The position numbers and the translations under genes are program-made. The notes beneath the pieces are model-generated. The model was given only the letters and a program-made list of their open reading frames with translations, was not told the DNA's origin and searched no databases. Source: Neptunicella marina (GTDB taxonomy: Bacteria; Pseudomonadota; Gammaproteobacteria; Enterobacterales; Alteromonadaceae). Taken from it: DNA of 64,000 bases. This document shows positions 44,930-53,364 of this stretch, piece by piece. Every line of letters begins with the position of its first letter. Within the stretch, counting starts at the first letter, position 1. The stretch covers positions 248,001 to 312,000 of the forward strand of contig NZ_JACNEP010000004.1 in NCBI RefSeq assembly GCF_014270035.1, written 5' to 3'.

Positions 44930-45266
44930 AGAGCGTGTTTATCTTTGCTGTATAAATTTTGTTCTAACCAAACGCTTTTTAATCACGGCGCTTATTTGCA
45001 GGCCTAATGGATTAAGTCAAAAATAAGCAACATTATGGCGTAGGGAACGCCATAAAACAGCTTTAGCTGGCCGCGAAGCGGTGAAAGACAGGAGTCTTTC
45101 ATAAAGAGTAAAAAGCGTTTAGGACGAACCCCCTGGGCAACGTTTGCGCGGCATTTCTACTGCTTTAGCACTCATTCATGTAGAGTAACTACACCACAAT
45201 CGTGCCTCATTGTTTAAATACCGCGCAACTCGTTGCAAAAATATACAGCAAAGATAAACACGCTCT
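44930..45266. mobile_element. MITE-like element, copy 2 (337 bp)
   Basis: It begins AGAGCGTGTTTATC and ends GATAAACACGCTCT, with terminal inverted repeats identical over 25 bases. It is homologous to the element at 19554 at both ends and in most of the interior. It differs by an extra block of about 70 bases (about 45033-45104) made of three consecutive small hairpins. There is no coding capacity and no clear target duplication. Mobilisation by a transposase elsewhere in the genome is inferred. Confidence 0.8.
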
Positions 45267-45300
45267 GGATATTACTTATATTGTTTTTTCGGCAACCTTT

Positions 45301-45314
45301 TGAAAGCGCTTACA
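45301..45314. promoter_or_regulatory. LacI-family-like operator upstream of pntAA
   Basis: TGAAAGCGCTTACA is a near-perfect palindrome centred on CG, of the CcpA/LacI operator type. It lies about 230 bases before pntAA. The half-site TGTAAGCGC recurs at 50384-50392 before kduD. Confidence 0.4.
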
Positions 45315-45542
45315 AAGTTAATATTTGAATAAAGTCAGTGAAAATAAGCCATTGCAGTTTAAATATGAATAAATCCCGATAAGCTGCTTGCGCATAAAAT
45401 TCTATTTTCTAATCTGCGCCTGAAACATTATTAATAATAATTACCGGCGCTAACGTCGGAACATGATTACTCCTACACAAATACCACCCACCGATTATGT
45501 CGGTTTGGGCACATTCAACTGGAATTACCTCAGGGAGCTATT

Positions 45543-46688
45543 ATGCCAAGGTTAGTGTTTGTAAAAGAAACCGTAGCCCATGAGCGGCGGTGCGCTTTGG
45601 TGCCGGAGCAAATTAAAGCTTATTTAGCCGCAGGCGCAGACGTGTGGTGTGAAACTGGATTAGGCCAGTCGCTTAATATTGATGATGAAACCTATATCAA
45701 AGCGGGTGCTCAAATTGCATCATCACGCGATCAATTGTTAGCAAAAGCAGACGTGGTGTGCAGTGTGCAGCGTTTACCTCAAGAGGATTTATCACTCACT
45801 AAAACGGGCGCGGTATTAGTGAGTTTCCTCGACCCCTTTAATCACCCCGATTATCTGCAACAGCTTTGTCAGGCTAACTTAACTGGCATGAGCATGGAAA
45901 TGATTCCCCGCATCAGCCGCTGCCAAAAAATGGATGCGCTAAGTTCACAGGCCAGCCTTGCTGGTTATGTGATGGTGTTAAAAGCCGCATCTCAATTACC
46001 CCGAGTATTGCCAATGATGATGACACCTGCCGGCACTTTAAAACCAGCCAAGGTGTTTGTCATAGGCGCGGGGGTGGCAGGTTTGCAAGCCATCGCGACA
46101 GCCAAACGTTTAGGCGTCACGGTGACAGCATTTGATACCCGTGCGGTGGTGGCAGAGCAGGTGCAATCTTTGGGGGCAAAATTCCTCAGTATCGATTTAG
46201 GAGAAACCGGTCAAACCGAACAAGGCTATGCCCGGCAACTTACTCCACAACAAATGCAAAAACAGCAACAAGGTCAGGCAGATTGTATTGCAGACTCCGA
46301 TATTGTGATCACCACAGCACAATTATTTGGTCGCAAGCCTCCAAGACTGATTGATGATGCAACCATTGCACGCATGAAACCCGGCAGTGTGATTGTGGAT
46401 ATGGCCGCCGAAAGTGGCGGCAATGTAGAGGGCAGTATTGCAGGCGAAGTCGTGTACAAACACGGTGTTAGCCTGATTGGAAGCGGAAACTGGGCATCCG
46501 ATGTCGCGCGGGATGCCAGCCAAATGTACGCCGCCAATTTATTCCACTTATTAAGTGATTGTTTCGATTTACAGCAGCCATTGTCACTTAATTTTGAAGA
46601 TGAAGTGGTGCGCGCGGCTGTGATTACGCATCAGGGCGCAATCGTCAATGAGGCTATTAATTCGCATCTACAAAAGGAGGTCGCGTAA
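45543..46688 (+). CDS. pntAA: NAD(P) transhydrogenase alpha subunit, part 1 (PntAA)
   Basis: A 381-residue NAD(H)-binding domain I of proton-translocating transhydrogenase. It has the N-terminal KETVAHERRCALVPEQI segment, the RxQxMDALSSQ-type loop (SRCQKMDALSSQASLAGY) and the Rossmann motif GAGVAGLQAIATAKRLG near residue 174. It sits on the cytoplasmic face. With pntAB and pntB it makes a three-gene form like that of Rhodospirillum, rather than the fused alpha chain of E. coli. The stop overlaps the pntAB start by one base. The enzyme balances NADH and NADPH using the proton gradient. Confidence 0.95.
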   Translation: MPRLVFVKETVAHERRCALVPEQIKAYLAAGADVWCETGLGQSLNIDDETYIKAGAQIASSRDQLLAKADVVCSVQRLPQEDLSLTKTGAVLVSFLDPFNHPDYLQQLCQANLTGMSMEMIPRISRCQKMDALSSQASLAGYVMVLKAASQLPRVLPMMMTPAGTLKPAKVFVIGAGVAGLQAIATAKRLGVTVTAFDTRAVVAEQVQSLGAKFLSIDLGETGQTEQGYARQLTPQQMQKQQQGQADCIADSDIVITTAQLFGRKPPRLIDDATIARMKPGSVIVDMAAESGGNVEGSIAGEVVYKHGVSLIGSGNWASDVARDASQMYAANLFHLLSDCFDLQQPLSLNFEDEVVRAAVITHQGAIVNEAINSHLQKEVA

Positions 46689-46960
46689 TGACGGCTATCT
46701 ACCTGTTATTTATTTTGATCTTATCTGTATTTGTTGGTTTTGAATTGATCCGTAAAGTACCGGCTACCTTGCATACTCCGCTTATGTCCGGGGCAAATGC
46801 TATCTCGGGCATTAGCTTGTTAGGCGCATTGGCACTGGCTGGCAGTAACAATGATTTATCGGCGTTATTTGGCTCGCTGGCGGTATTTTTGGCCACCATT
46901 AACGTGGTGGGCGGTTATGTGGTCACCGACCGCATGTTGTCGATGTTTAAGAAAAAGTAG
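46688..46960 (+). CDS. pntAB: NAD(P) transhydrogenase alpha subunit, part 2 (PntAB)
   Basis: A 90-residue membrane subunit with three or four helices. It carries VPATLHTPLMSGANAISGI, the conserved segment of domain II. In E. coli this is the C-terminal part of PntA. It is coupled to pntAA by a one-base overlap and is followed after seven bases by pntB. Confidence 0.94.
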   Translation: MTAIYLLFILILSVFVGFELIRKVPATLHTPLMSGANAISGISLLGALALAGSNNDLSALFGSLAVFLATINVVGGYVVTDRMLSMFKKK

Positions 46961-46967
46961 GGGCAAG

Positions 46968-48332
46968 ATGAACCAACAGTTATTGATTAATTTTGTATAT
47001 GTACTTGCTGCCACCCTGTTTATTTTTGGCTTAAAGCAATTAAGTCATCCATCCAGTGCCAGACGCGGCAACTTACTCTCTGCATTAGGTATGTTGCTGG
47101 CGATTGTGATTACTCTCTTGGATAAGTCGATTGTGTCTTTTGAGTGGATCGCCATCAGCATGGTATGTGGCGCATTAGTTGGTGGTTTTGCCGCACGTAA
47201 AGTGGCAATGACCTCGATGCCGGAGCTGGTTTCTCTGTTTAACGGCATTGGTGGGCTGGCCAGTTCGGCTATTGCGATTGTTGCTTTGTTAGCAAATCCC
47301 AGTCCTTTTGTTGCAGCCGTGAGTGTATTGGCGTTATTAATTGGAAATGTGACTTTTTCAGGTTCACTGGTGGCCTGGGCCAAGCTCAGTGAAAAAATCA
47401 GTGGCAGGCCTCTGCTATTTTCGGGGCAGAAATACGCCAATGCCCTTTTGATTGTAATGATGTTAGCAGCCGCTGTGGCAACCGTCGTTTATCCACTGCA
47501 ACCACAGTGGTTGTGGGCACTGGTGGCGTTAAGTTTGTTGATGGGCATTTTAGTGGTGCTACCGATTGGTGGCGCTGATATGCCAGTGGTTATTTCGCTG
47601 CTTAACAGTTATTCGGGTTTGGCTGCCTGTGCGGCTGGTTTTGCCCTTGAAAATAATCTGCTGATTGTCGCCGGTGCACTGGTGGGCGCCAGCGGTATTA
47701 TTCTGACCAACATTATGTGCAAAGCCATGAACCGCTCGCTAAGTCATGTGTTGTTATCAGGCTTTCAGGATGTGGTCAAAAGCACGCTTACCATTGAAGG
47801 CGAAATCAAACCCATGAGTGCAGACGATGCTTATTACGTGCTGGATGCTGCGCAATCTGTGTTGGTGATCCCGGGATACGGCATGGCGGTGGCTCAGGCG
47901 CAACATGCAATGAAAGAGTTGCAGCAAGTACTGGAAAAAAACGGTGCAGAAGTGGTGTATGCCATTCACCCAGTGGCTGGGCGTATGCCTGGACACATGA
48001 ATGTATTACTGGCCGAAGCCGATGTGCCATATGATGTTTTACTCGAAATGGATGCGGTCAATCCACGTATCAGCAGTTTTGATGTGGCAATTGTGATTGG
48101 TGCTAACGATGTGGTGAACCCTGCCGCGCGCGAAATGGTCGGTAGCCCTATTTATGGCATGCCGGTGATCAACGCCGATTTAGCCAAAAATGTTTTTGTA
48201 TTGAAACGCGGCATGGCAACGGGGTTTGCTGGCATTGATAACCCGCTGTTTTTTAAAGACAACTGCCGGATGATTTTTGGTGATGCCAAACAAACGCTGA
48301 CCCAGCTCACCAGGCAATTTGCTGAACAATAA
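46968..48332 (+). CDS. pntB: NAD(P) transhydrogenase beta subunit (PntB)
   Basis: A 454-residue subunit with about nine N-terminal membrane helices and a C-terminal NADP(H)-binding domain. Visible segments include VSLFNGIGGLASSAIAI, IVIGANDVVNPAARE and the domain III loop AIHPVAGRMPGHMNVLLAEA. The frame is open further upstream into pntAB, but that part is not PntB-like. I chose the ATG at 46968, where the protein begins MNQQLLINFVYV. The operon ends with a terminator before eda. Confidence 0.95.
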   Translation: MNQQLLINFVYVLAATLFIFGLKQLSHPSSARRGNLLSALGMLLAIVITLLDKSIVSFEWIAISMVCGALVGGFAARKVAMTSMPELVSLFNGIGGLASSAIAIVALLANPSPFVAAVSVLALLIGNVTFSGSLVAWAKLSEKISGRPLLFSGQKYANALLIVMMLAAAVATVVYPLQPQWLWALVALSLLMGILVVLPIGGADMPVVISLLNSYSGLAACAAGFALENNLLIVAGALVGASGIILTNIMCKAMNRSLSHVLLSGFQDVVKSTLTIEGEIKPMSADDAYYVLDAAQSVLVIPGYGMAVAQAQHAMKELQQVLEKNGAEVVYAIHPVAGRMPGHMNVLLAEADVPYDVLLEMDAVNPRISSFDVAIVIGANDVVNPAAREMVGSPIYGMPVINADLAKNVFVLKRGMATGFAGIDNPLFFKDNCRMIFGDAKQTLTQLTRQFAEQ

Positions 48333-48360
48333 TCTGAATTAGCATAACGAATAACTAAGC

Positions 48361-48386
48361 GTGGCAGTCTGGTACTGCCACTTTTT
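48361..48386 (+). terminator. Terminator of the pnt operon
   Basis: The stem GTGGCAGT / ACTGCCAC with a 5-base loop is followed by five T. Confidence 0.88.
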
Positions 48387-48407
48387 CATTTAAACAGGAA
48401 CACAAAC

Positions 48408-49025
48408 ATGCAGTCATTTTCCTCCCTGATGGGAAATCAAACCCTACTCCCAATCATTACCGCACAAACCCCGGAACAGGGAGTAAGCATTGCACGTGCA
48501 ATGTCACAGGCGGGTATCAAATTAGTTGAGGTAGTGCTGCGTACGCCAGCCTCTCTCGAAGCGCTACAAGCGATCAAAGCGGAATTACCAGAACTGATTG
48601 TGGGTGCTGGCACAGTGTTAGATGCGGCACGTTTACAGCAAACGATTGACGCCGGCTCAGACTTTATTGTTACTCCGGCTATTTCCGACAAATTATTATC
48701 TGCTTTAGCCGAGAGCCAGATTGCTGCTTTACCCGGCGTTTCAAATACCGCCGATATCTTACTGGCATCGGAGCATGGTTTTAATGAGTTGAAATTGTTC
48801 CCGGCATCTTTGTGTGGTGGCGCAGCGTTTTTAAAAGCGGTTAGCTCGGTATTTCAGGGCATTAACTTCTGTCCAACCGGAGGCGTGAGTGCGGATAACA
48901 AACAGGATTATTTGTCGTTAAATAATGTATTTGCGGTGGGCGGAACCTGGGTGTCTAAAGCTGAGTGGGTTGAGGCACAAAACTGGCAGGCGATTACGGA
49001 CGCTTGCGTTAAAGCTAATAGTTAA
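48408..49025 (+). CDS. eda: KDPG/KHG aldolase Eda
   Basis: A 205-residue class I aldolase. The Schiff-base lysine K129 is in NELKLFPAS, the acid-base glutamate in LVEVVLRTP near residue 45, and GAGTVLD and CPTGGVS complete the barrel signatures. It splits 2-keto-3-deoxy-6-phosphogluconate to pyruvate and glyceraldehyde-3-phosphate. That is the final step of the hexuronate routes encoded downstream. The matching KDG kinase is not in the window. It is a single gene between two terminators. Confidence 0.93.
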   Translation: MQSFSSLMGNQTLLPIITAQTPEQGVSIARAMSQAGIKLVEVVLRTPASLEALQAIKAELPELIVGAGTVLDAARLQQTIDAGSDFIVTPAISDKLLSALAESQIAALPGVSNTADILLASEHGFNELKLFPASLCGGAAFLKAVSSVFQGINFCPTGGVSADNKQDYLSLNNVFAVGGTWVSKAEWVEAQNWQAITDACVKANS

Positions 49026-49032
49026 TTGAATT

Positions 49033-49056
49033 AAGCCCGCATTTGCGGGCTTTTTA
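49033..49056. terminator. Bidirectional terminator after eda
   Basis: The stem AAGCCCGC / GCGGGCTT with a 4-base loop and T run lies between convergent eda and the DUF4861 gene. Confidence 0.88.
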
Positions 49057-49062
49057 ATGCTG

Positions 49063-50277
49063 TTAATTCACCTGTGTAACTGGGTGCTGAAGTTTTGCCA
49101 GTTCCTGATCAAGTAACTCGGCAAACTGTTGCTGTGTTTTTTGCGGCTGAACACCCTGTGGCCACAGCGCAACAATATGATACTCAATACTGTCGCTGCT
49201 TGGTTTAAACTGCACTAAATCATCGTACTGGCCATCGAGTAAACGTTCGACCTGGTCAACTCGGTAAAACAAGGCAAAACCTAATTCATCATCATCACCT
49301 GCCAGACTTTGTTTGCCATAACGTGCGATATATCCCCAGGTTTCACCGCGTTTTTGCAGTTTGACTGTGTTGGGGTGTTTGACTAATCCTGTGACTAAAT
49401 TATCTACTGGCTCTGAGGTCGAAGCGGTAATGGTTGCACCGTTATCACCGGCGTTAACCTGATAGTGAGTGCTTAAATCTATGGTTTTGTCGCCAACCGT
49501 CCAGTTTTTGTAATCGACAGAAAATGAGGCCGATAATTTATCGTTGGTGAGCTGTTGATAGGTCATGTTTTCATGCTGTTGGAAGTGCATCACGTTATCA
49601 CCGTCTAACCGCCCTAAGGCACCGACACCCAGCGCTTTACCTACTTTGAGAACATCCTGTCCCCAGTCAGAAGAGTGATGGTAACTTTCATAACCATCCA
49701 GACCTACGCCCGGTAACACCATATCACTGGTTTTTTTACCGTAAATGTCAATTGCGTTGCGCCAATCCAGATATAAGCGGAAACCGATTTTGTCATTTTC
49801 CCAGCCTGGGCCTTCATAACGCAGATAATAAGAATGGTCGGTAAGTTGTGGTGGTGTAACAAAATGGTCTACCGGCTCAAAAGTAAAGGCATCGGCTTTG
49901 TAGTCTTTACCATCCCAATGGCCACCAGTACGACGGCTTAGCTCAACGTGCGCCATATCAGCCAGAGTCACATTATTATCGGCCGTTAACTGCAATGTTT
50001 GTTGCTGTCCTGGAGCGACATTGACTAATAAACGCGCGGTATCTGCCTGACCATCCTGATCATTGTCTACCAATTCCACTTTGGCGTTATGGTCGCTTTT
50101 ATACTGGGTCTGCATCGACACTTGGTTATTAAGTGGCACATTGATGACTTGAGAAAGTGGACTGCCATTAGCGGGGTTTTTAATTTTAATCTGCATGCCA
50201 TCATTGGTTTGTGAACCGCAGCCGGAAACTAAAAAGGCTGTCATAAGAGCAAGGCTGCTGAGCTTGGTTTTATACAT
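49063..50277 (-). CDS. DUF4861-family lipoprotein
   Basis: A 404-residue protein with a lipoprotein signal (LVSGC, cysteine 20). The body is beta-rich and matches DUF4861 proteins as I know them: HSYYLRYEGPGWENDKIGFR near residue 143, followed by WRNAIDIYGKK. The family recurs in pectin and uronate loci of Bacteroidetes and marine Gammaproteobacteria, and its function is unknown. AAGGTGA precedes the ATG. It is divergent from the kduD operon, sharing a 446-base region with operator palindromes. Carbohydrate binding or processing outside the cytoplasm is inferred. Confidence 0.7.
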   Translation of the reverse strand: MYKTKLSSLALMTAFLVSGCGSQTNDGMQIKIKNPANGSPLSQVINVPLNNQVSMQTQYKSDHNAKVELVDNDQDGQADTARLLVNVAPGQQQTLQLTADNNVTLADMAHVELSRRTGGHWDGKDYKADAFTFEPVDHFVTPPQLTDHSYYLRYEGPGWENDKIGFRLYLDWRNAIDIYGKKTSDMVLPGVGLDGYESYHHSSDWGQDVLKVGKALGVGALGRLDGDNVMHFQQHENMTYQQLTNDKLSASFSVDYKNWTVGDKTIDLSTHYQVNAGDNGATITASTSEPVDNLVTGLVKHPNTVKLQKRGETWGYIARYGKQSLAGDDDELGFALFYRVDQVERLLDGQYDDLVQFKPSSDSIEYHIVALWPQGVQPQKTQQQFAELLDQELAKLQHPVTQVN

Positions 50278-50494
50278 GTGAAATCACCTTAAACACGTTC
50301 ATAGCTAATTTTGTAAGAGTTAACAGCGATGACATTGCGCAGGCTGTTAACCTGATTGTTGTTTCCTTGTTTAATCTACAACTTGTAAGCGCATTTTATT
50401 TACAATTGCGCTACACAGCGCGTATTTAACCGTTTTTTAAGATACCTATAAAATCAGGTGCAGAGTCAATATAACAAGGTTTTTAAAAAAAGTA

Positions 50495-50523
50495 TTGACA
50501 AAATGCCACCGGTGGCAATAACG
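50495..50523 (+). promoter_or_regulatory. kduD promoter with LacI-type operator
   Basis: TTGACA at 50495-50500 is followed by a 17-base spacer ending in the perfect palindrome TGCCACCGGTGGCA (50504-50517), then a weak -10 (ATAACG). A repressor there would block the promoter. The same 14-mer occurs upstream of the GH28 gene. Confidence 0.6.
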
Positions 50524-50605
50524 TTGTCACCCTGTAGTGACAATGTAAATAAAATGTAGTTTGCAGGTTAAGCTTCACAGCTCAAAGTACAATCGAATTA
50601 GACGC

Positions 50606-50647
50606 TTTTATTCAAATAAGAATATTAATATTTTTATTTGAATAAAA
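50606..50647. repeat. 14-bp perfect inverted repeat upstream of kduD
   Basis: TTTTATTCAAATAA (50606-50619) and TTATTTGAATAAAA (50634-50647) are exact reverse complements with a 14-base AT-rich spacer. A binding site for the IclR-type regulator is possible; no factor is proven. Confidence 0.5.
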
Positions 50648-50723
50648 ATGCAGTGGTCTGCTTGCGCCATTTGATGTCACTTAATAGGCTTCTTGGCCAT
50701 GACAAATAAACAGGAGCAGACAA

Positions 50724-51488
50724 GTGAATATGCAGGATTTTTCTCTAACCGGAAAAACAGCGTTAGTGACCGGCGCCAGCCGCGGATTGGGGCAAGCTAT
50801 TGCAGTGGCCATGGCTGAAGCCGGAGCCAATGTTGTCTGCAGTAGTTCGCGTGAAGGCGGCTGCGCTGAAACATTAGATTTGATCGCAAAAACATCGCAG
50901 CAAGGCTTTGAAATTGCTGCGGATTTGAGCGATGAAAAAGCAGTAATGCAAATGGCAGAAAAGGCAAAAGCCTTTAGTGGTGATATTGATATCCTAGTCA
51001 ACAATGGTGGCACGATTCATCGTCATCCTGCAGTGAGCTATCCGATGGCGGAATGGCGTAGAGTACTGCAGGTCAATCTGGATGCCAGTTTTATGTTATG
51101 TCAGGCCGTTGCTGAAGGCATGATGAAAAACGGGCAGGGCAAAATTATCAATATCGCATCCATGCTGTCTTACAGCGGTGGTATGACGGTACCAGCCTAC
51201 ACCGCCAGTAAACATGCTATTGCCGGTTTAACCAAAGCCTTAGCTAACGAGTGGGGTCAGCATAACATACAGGTTAATGCGATTGCGCCGGGTTACTTCC
51301 GTACTGATAACACAGAAGCCCTGCAGCAAAACACCACCCGCTACAACGAAATATTGCAGCGTATTCCTGCTGGTCGCTGGGGTGACCCGGAAGACTTGCA
51401 AGGCGCGGCGGTATTTTTAGCCAGTCATGCCAGTAATTATGTTAATGGCCATGTACTGGCAGTCGATGGCGGCTGGCTGGCACGATAA
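50724..51488 (+). CDS. kduD: 2-deoxy-D-gluconate 3-dehydrogenase KduD
   Basis: A 254-residue short-chain dehydrogenase. The cofactor loop TGASRGLGQA is near residue 15, and NNGG, the catalytic serine in ASMLSYSGG and Y-x3-K in YTASK follow. It reduces 2,5-diketo-3-deoxygluconate to KDG after KduI. A GTG start is used, with AGGAG seven bases upstream. It heads an operon with kduI, the TRAP genes and two regulators. LacI-type and other palindromes lie upstream. Other SDR functions are possible, but the kduI partner makes this call firm. Confidence 0.92.
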   Translation: MNMQDFSLTGKTALVTGASRGLGQAIAVAMAEAGANVVCSSSREGGCAETLDLIAKTSQQGFEIAADLSDEKAVMQMAEKAKAFSGDIDILVNNGGTIHRHPAVSYPMAEWRRVLQVNLDASFMLCQAVAEGMMKNGQGKIINIASMLSYSGGMTVPAYTASKHAIAGLTKALANEWGQHNIQVNAIAPGYFRTDNTEALQQNTTRYNEILQRIPAGRWGDPEDLQGAAVFLASHASNYVNGHVLAVDGGWLAR

Positions 51489-51499
51489 GAGATTGAACC

Positions 51500-52342
51500 A
51501 TGACAACTGAATATGAAGTACGTTATGCCGTTGGGCAACGCGAAGTAAAACAGTACGATACCAGTGAATTACGCTGTGAATTTCTGGCTGACAATATCAT
51601 GCAGCCGGGCAAGGTTTACTGGGTATACAGCCACTATGAGAGATTCATGGTAGGCGGCGCTGTTCCAACCAATGCGGCATTAACACTGGACACCATTGAT
51701 CCGCTAAAAAGTGATGCATTTCTGGCCCGTCGTGAACTGGGCATTATCAACGTAGGTGGTGCAGGTAAAGTGCACGTTGGTGAGCAATGTTTTGAGCTTG
51801 CCACTGAAGAGGCGCTTTATGTAGGACAAACAACTGAAAGCGTGGTTTTTGAATCACTGGACGTTGCTAATCCCGCACGTTTTTATCTTAATTCCGCGCC
51901 TGCTCATCATGCTTATCCTCACAAAAAAGTAGGTAAAGCCGACGCTAATGTGTTGCATATGGGCGCGGGCGAAACCTGTAACGAGCGTGATATTAACCAG
52001 CTGATTATTAGTGGTGTGGTGCAAACCTGCCAGTTGCAAATGGGCTTAACTCGTCTTAATCCCGGCAGCAACTGGAATACCATGCCCGCTCACCAGCATG
52101 ACCGACGCAACGAAGTGTATTTTTATTTTGATTTAGAACCGGAGCAAGCGGTTTGCCATTTTATGGGCGAACCCACCGAAACCCGTCATATCTGGGTGGG
52201 TAACGAAAACGCGGTGTTATCACCTCCCTGGTCAATCCATTGTGGTGTAGGAACTGGCAGCTACGCCTTTATTTGGGGCATGGCTGGCGAGAACCTTGAT
52301 TACAACGATATGGATAAATATCCGCCTGATCAATTGCGTTAA
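51500..52342 (+). CDS. kduI: 5-keto-4-deoxyuronate isomerase KduI
   Basis: A 280-residue cupin-fold isomerase. The zinc ligands correspond to those of the E. coli enzyme: H198, H200 and E205 in AHQHDRRNEV, and H247 in SIHCG. It converts 4-deoxy-5-ketouronate, the product of unsaturated galacturonate, into 2,5-diketo-3-deoxygluconate for KduD. It follows kduD by 11 bases. Its presence means unsaturated uronates, as released by GH105 or pectate lyase, are a main input of this locus. Confidence 0.95.
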   Translation: MTTEYEVRYAVGQREVKQYDTSELRCEFLADNIMQPGKVYWVYSHYERFMVGGAVPTNAALTLDTIDPLKSDAFLARRELGIINVGGAGKVHVGEQCFELATEEALYVGQTTESVVFESLDVANPARFYLNSAPAHHAYPHKKVGKADANVLHMGAGETCNERDINQLIISGVVQTCQLQMGLTRLNPGSNWNTMPAHQHDRRNEVYFYFDLEPEQAVCHFMGEPTETRHIWVGNENAVLSPPWSIHCGVGTGSYAFIWGMAGENLDYNDMDKYPPDQLR

Positions 52343-52380
52343 TAGTGGCCTACCGGTTTGCAGTCGTTGGAGACATTTAG

Positions 52381-53361
52381 ATGAAGTATTGGAGACGTTT
52401 ACCTGTCGTATTGGCAGCCTGTACAGCAGTGTTGCTGGCAGGGTGTGCCAAACAGGATGACACGGTAATTCTACGTTTAGGGCACTCGCTCGATACCCAG
52501 CACACAGTGCATAAAGCCATGGTGTATCTGGGACAACGTCTTGAGCAGTATTCTCATGGCAAAATGAAAGTGGTGATCTATCCCAGCAGTCAGTTGGGTT
52601 CTGAACGTGAGATGGTTGAACTCCTGCAAATTGGTAGTCTGGCTATGACCAAAGTCTCGGCCAGTCCGCTGGAAGGTTTTGCGCCTGAAATGAAGCTTTT
52701 CAGTATTCCTTACGTGTTCCGTGACCGCGATCACTTCTGGCGAGTATTAAACAGTGACTTAGGTATGTCGTTATTAAAAGGCGTTGAAAAGGTACGTTTA
52801 AAAGGCCTGGGGTATTACGATGCCGGTAGTCGTAGTTTCTACACCACCGATGCGCCAATCCACACACCTGCGGATTTAAAAGGTAAAAAAATCCGGGTAC
52901 TGAACAGCCCGACAGCGGTAAAAACCGTGCAGGCACTGGGCGGTGCCGCAACACCTATTGCCTGGGGCGAGCTGTATACAGCGCTGCAACAAGGCGTGGT
53001 TGATGGTGCGGAAAACAATCCGCCTAGTTATTATTTATCACGTCACTATGAAATTTCACGTTATTACTCTTTGGATGAGCACACTTCAGTACCCGATGTG
53101 ATGCTGGCCAGTCTGAAAGTGTGGAACTCACTCACTGAACAGCAGCAACAATGGTTAAGCATGGCAATGGCTGATTCGGTGGAGTATCAGAAAAAACTGT
53201 GGAAACAAGCATCTGACGAGGCGCTTGAAGCAGTAAAAGCCGATGGTGTTGAAGTGATTTATCCTGATAAACAAGCGTTTCGTGATGCAGTTAAACCTTT
53301 CCATGATTCATTTAAAGGCACCGAAGTAGGTCGCATTATGCAACAAGTAGAGGCGATGTAA
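52381..53361 (+). CDS. TRAP transporter solute-binding protein (DctP family)
   Basis: A 326-residue binding protein with a lipoprotein-type signal (LLAGC, cysteine 22). It shows DctP features: LRLGHSLDTQHTVHKA at the start, GKKIRVLNSPTAVKTVQALG near residue 160, and GVVDGAENNPPSYY near 203. The arginine in RVLNSP would bind a carboxylate. With the DctQ and DctM genes that follow at 3-base and overlapping spacing it forms a tripartite importer. Galacturonate or a uronate oligomer is the likely substrate, given the surrounding genes. Confidence 0.9.
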   Translation: MKYWRRLPVVLAACTAVLLAGCAKQDDTVILRLGHSLDTQHTVHKAMVYLGQRLEQYSHGKMKVVIYPSSQLGSEREMVELLQIGSLAMTKVSASPLEGFAPEMKLFSIPYVFRDRDHFWRVLNSDLGMSLLKGVEKVRLKGLGYYDAGSRSFYTTDAPIHTPADLKGKKIRVLNSPTAVKTVQALGGAATPIAWGELYTALQQGVVDGAENNPPSYYLSRHYEISRYYSLDEHTSVPDVMLASLKVWNSLTEQQQQWLSMAMADSVEYQKKLWKQASDEALEAVKADGVEVIYPDKQAFRDAVKPFHDSFKGTEVGRIMQQVEAM

Positions 53362-53364
53362 GCC

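Larger units (their letters stand above)
44770..45542. other. Intergenic region between RND pump and transhydrogenase
   Basis: About 770 bases without a credible gene. In order it holds the pump terminator, the second MITE-like element (44930-45266), a LacI-type palindrome (45301-45314) and then AT-rich leader to pntAA. Short open frames here lie in or beside the element and show no coding features. Confidence 0.6.
50278..50723. promoter_or_regulatory. Divergent regulatory region, DUF4861 gene / kduD operon
   Basis: 446 bases with four candidate elements. There is a TGTAAGCGC half-site (50384-50392) and a LacI-type operator (50504-50517) directly after a TTGACA -35. A TTGTCAC/GTGACAA palindrome lies at 50524-50543 and a 14-bp inverted repeat at 50606-50647. 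No gene was seen. Confidence 0.6.

Noticed and set aside
44789-45007. 72-codon open frame after the RND pump
   Set aside because: It crosses the pump terminator and the left end of the MITE-like element, with no coding signals.
46851-46967. Upstream extension of PntB inside pntAB
   Set aside because: The extra residues are a frame-shadow of pntAB, rich in Trp and Arg, and unlike any PntB start.
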